Assembly: GCA_010094025.1 (NCBI GenBank)
Contig: ML991824.1
Coordinates: 1-64,000, forward strand
Direction of reading: 5' to 3'
DNA: 64,000 nt
Source of the DNA: Viridothelium virens
Taxonomy: Eukaryota; Ascomycota; Dothideomycetes; Trypetheliales; Trypetheliaceae
The notes below the pieces were generated by a model. That model worked only from the letters and a program-made list of their open reading frames with translations, was not told the origin of the DNA and searched no databases. The translations under genes and the position numbers were made by a program. The number at the start of each line of letters is the position of its first letter. Within the stretch, counting starts at the first letter, position 1. Shown here one piece after another: positions 63,801 to 64,000 of this stretch.

Positions 63801-64000
63801 AAGTTGAGGAGACCTGGGGAGAATTGTTGTGTAAGCTTGCTCAAACACTTGAGTGGGCCGAGGAGCATGCTCGACGTCAGCATAGAAGGATTCTCGGCCG
63901 AGATAGGATATATGGGTTTGAATTCTTTGAACTGGCTACAGTCCAAAAAGATTATTTTATCAGGAAGTGTTCAATTGAACGCTCGAATGGCGGTTGGGTA
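60855..64000 (+). CDS. Ankyrin-repeat protein with large uncharacterised C-terminal region, open at right edge, one frame break
   Basis: From ATG 60855 the frame encodes ankyrin repeats (TPLHLAAAAEFARARIF; RTPLHLASAQEYGELMIKML) until ~61,400. There one repeat copy is 14 bp shorter than its neighbours and the frame shifts. The downstream frame (ATG at 61438) carries at least seven more repeats (DKDRRTPLHLASGSGGTEAV), then a non-repeat region. An intron 62840-63038 (199 nt; GTAAGT donor, CTGAC branch) leads to an exon from 63039 that is open to the window edge. It encodes LSVPRGLDIPFDIMVNLADV, DYPFEYERGMILKGFYTLLV and KRGWLIPQLLILTYMAQVYG. From memory this resembles a C-terminal module common in fungal ankyrin and NACHT-ankyrin proteins and of unknown function. 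Either one broken gene, two genes, or an assembly error at the break. Confidence 0.6.
61272..62115 (+). repeat. Ankyrin-coding tandem array, 105 bp period
   Basis: The anchor CCATTACAY/CCGTTRCAY occurs at 61272, 61380, 61471, 61576, 61681, 61786, 61891 and 62008. The spacings are 108, 91, 105, 105, 105, 105 and 117 bp. The unit is 35 codons rather than the usual 33, and the copies share long nucleotide blocks (for example ATACTTCTYGAGAATGGGGC), so they are similar at the DNA level and not only in protein. This points to recent amplification or gene conversion within the array. Confidence 0.85.

Overview
The window is 64 kb of nuclear DNA from a filamentous ascomycete (Pezizomycotina). The signs are short 50-80 nt spliceosomal introns with GTANGT donors and CTAAC/CTGAC branch points, compact genes on both strands, and fungal-type genes (ATG11, CutA-like nucleotidyltransferase, PhiA-like and expansin-like secreted proteins, a UMTA/LaeA-like methyltransferase). 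A leotiomycete is plausible but not proven. Exons were joined by hand; every multi-exon model below was checked for reading-frame continuity and intron phase.

Layout. 0-0.35 kb: the 5' end of a pogo/Fot1-type DNA transposon running off the left edge. 0.6-5.1 kb: a SAM methyltransferase, a small secreted protein and an orphan gene. 5.3-8.4 kb: a divergent pair, the ER ubiquitin-conjugating enzyme UBC6 and the mitochondrial outer-membrane insertase SAM50. 9.3-16.7 kb: an orphan gene, a CutA-like RNA tailing enzyme and TFIIF alpha. 16.9-28 kb: HGH1 (eEF2 folding), a proline/serine-rich membrane protein, an RBR-type E3 ligase and the Ran exchange factor RCC1. The 3' end of RCC1 is followed by decayed ~80 bp tandem copies of its own terminal coding sequence. 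28-35 kb: a MITE, a secreted protein, a 1.9 kb gene-poor stretch and ILV2 (acetolactate synthase). 35-44 kb: a TRAPPC12-like TPR protein tail-to-tail with the helicase RRP3, a second MITE copy, an SRPK-like kinase and an LRR protein. 44-50.7 kb: a TDT/Mae1-type transporter, a 2.9 kb gene-poor stretch, an expansin-like secreted protein and an F-box-like orphan. 50.9-60 kb: ATG11, CENP-H, NHP6 and SEC11. 60.8-64 kb: an ankyrin-repeat gene with a nearly uniform 105 bp repeat array and a large C-terminal region, open at the right edge.

Most genes are single-copy housekeeping genes with no operon-like logic; shared bidirectional promoters (UBC6/SAM50, CutA-like/TFIIF alpha, ILV2/TRAPPC12-like, LRR/TDT, ATG11/CENP-H, SEC11/ANK) are the main local organisation. 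No rRNA, tRNA, CRISPR array, LTR element or virus-derived element was recognised. The parts most worth a second look are the MITE pair, the repeat tail of RCC1, the ankyrin gene at the right edge and the gene-poor stretches at 30.5-32.4 and 46-48.8 kb.
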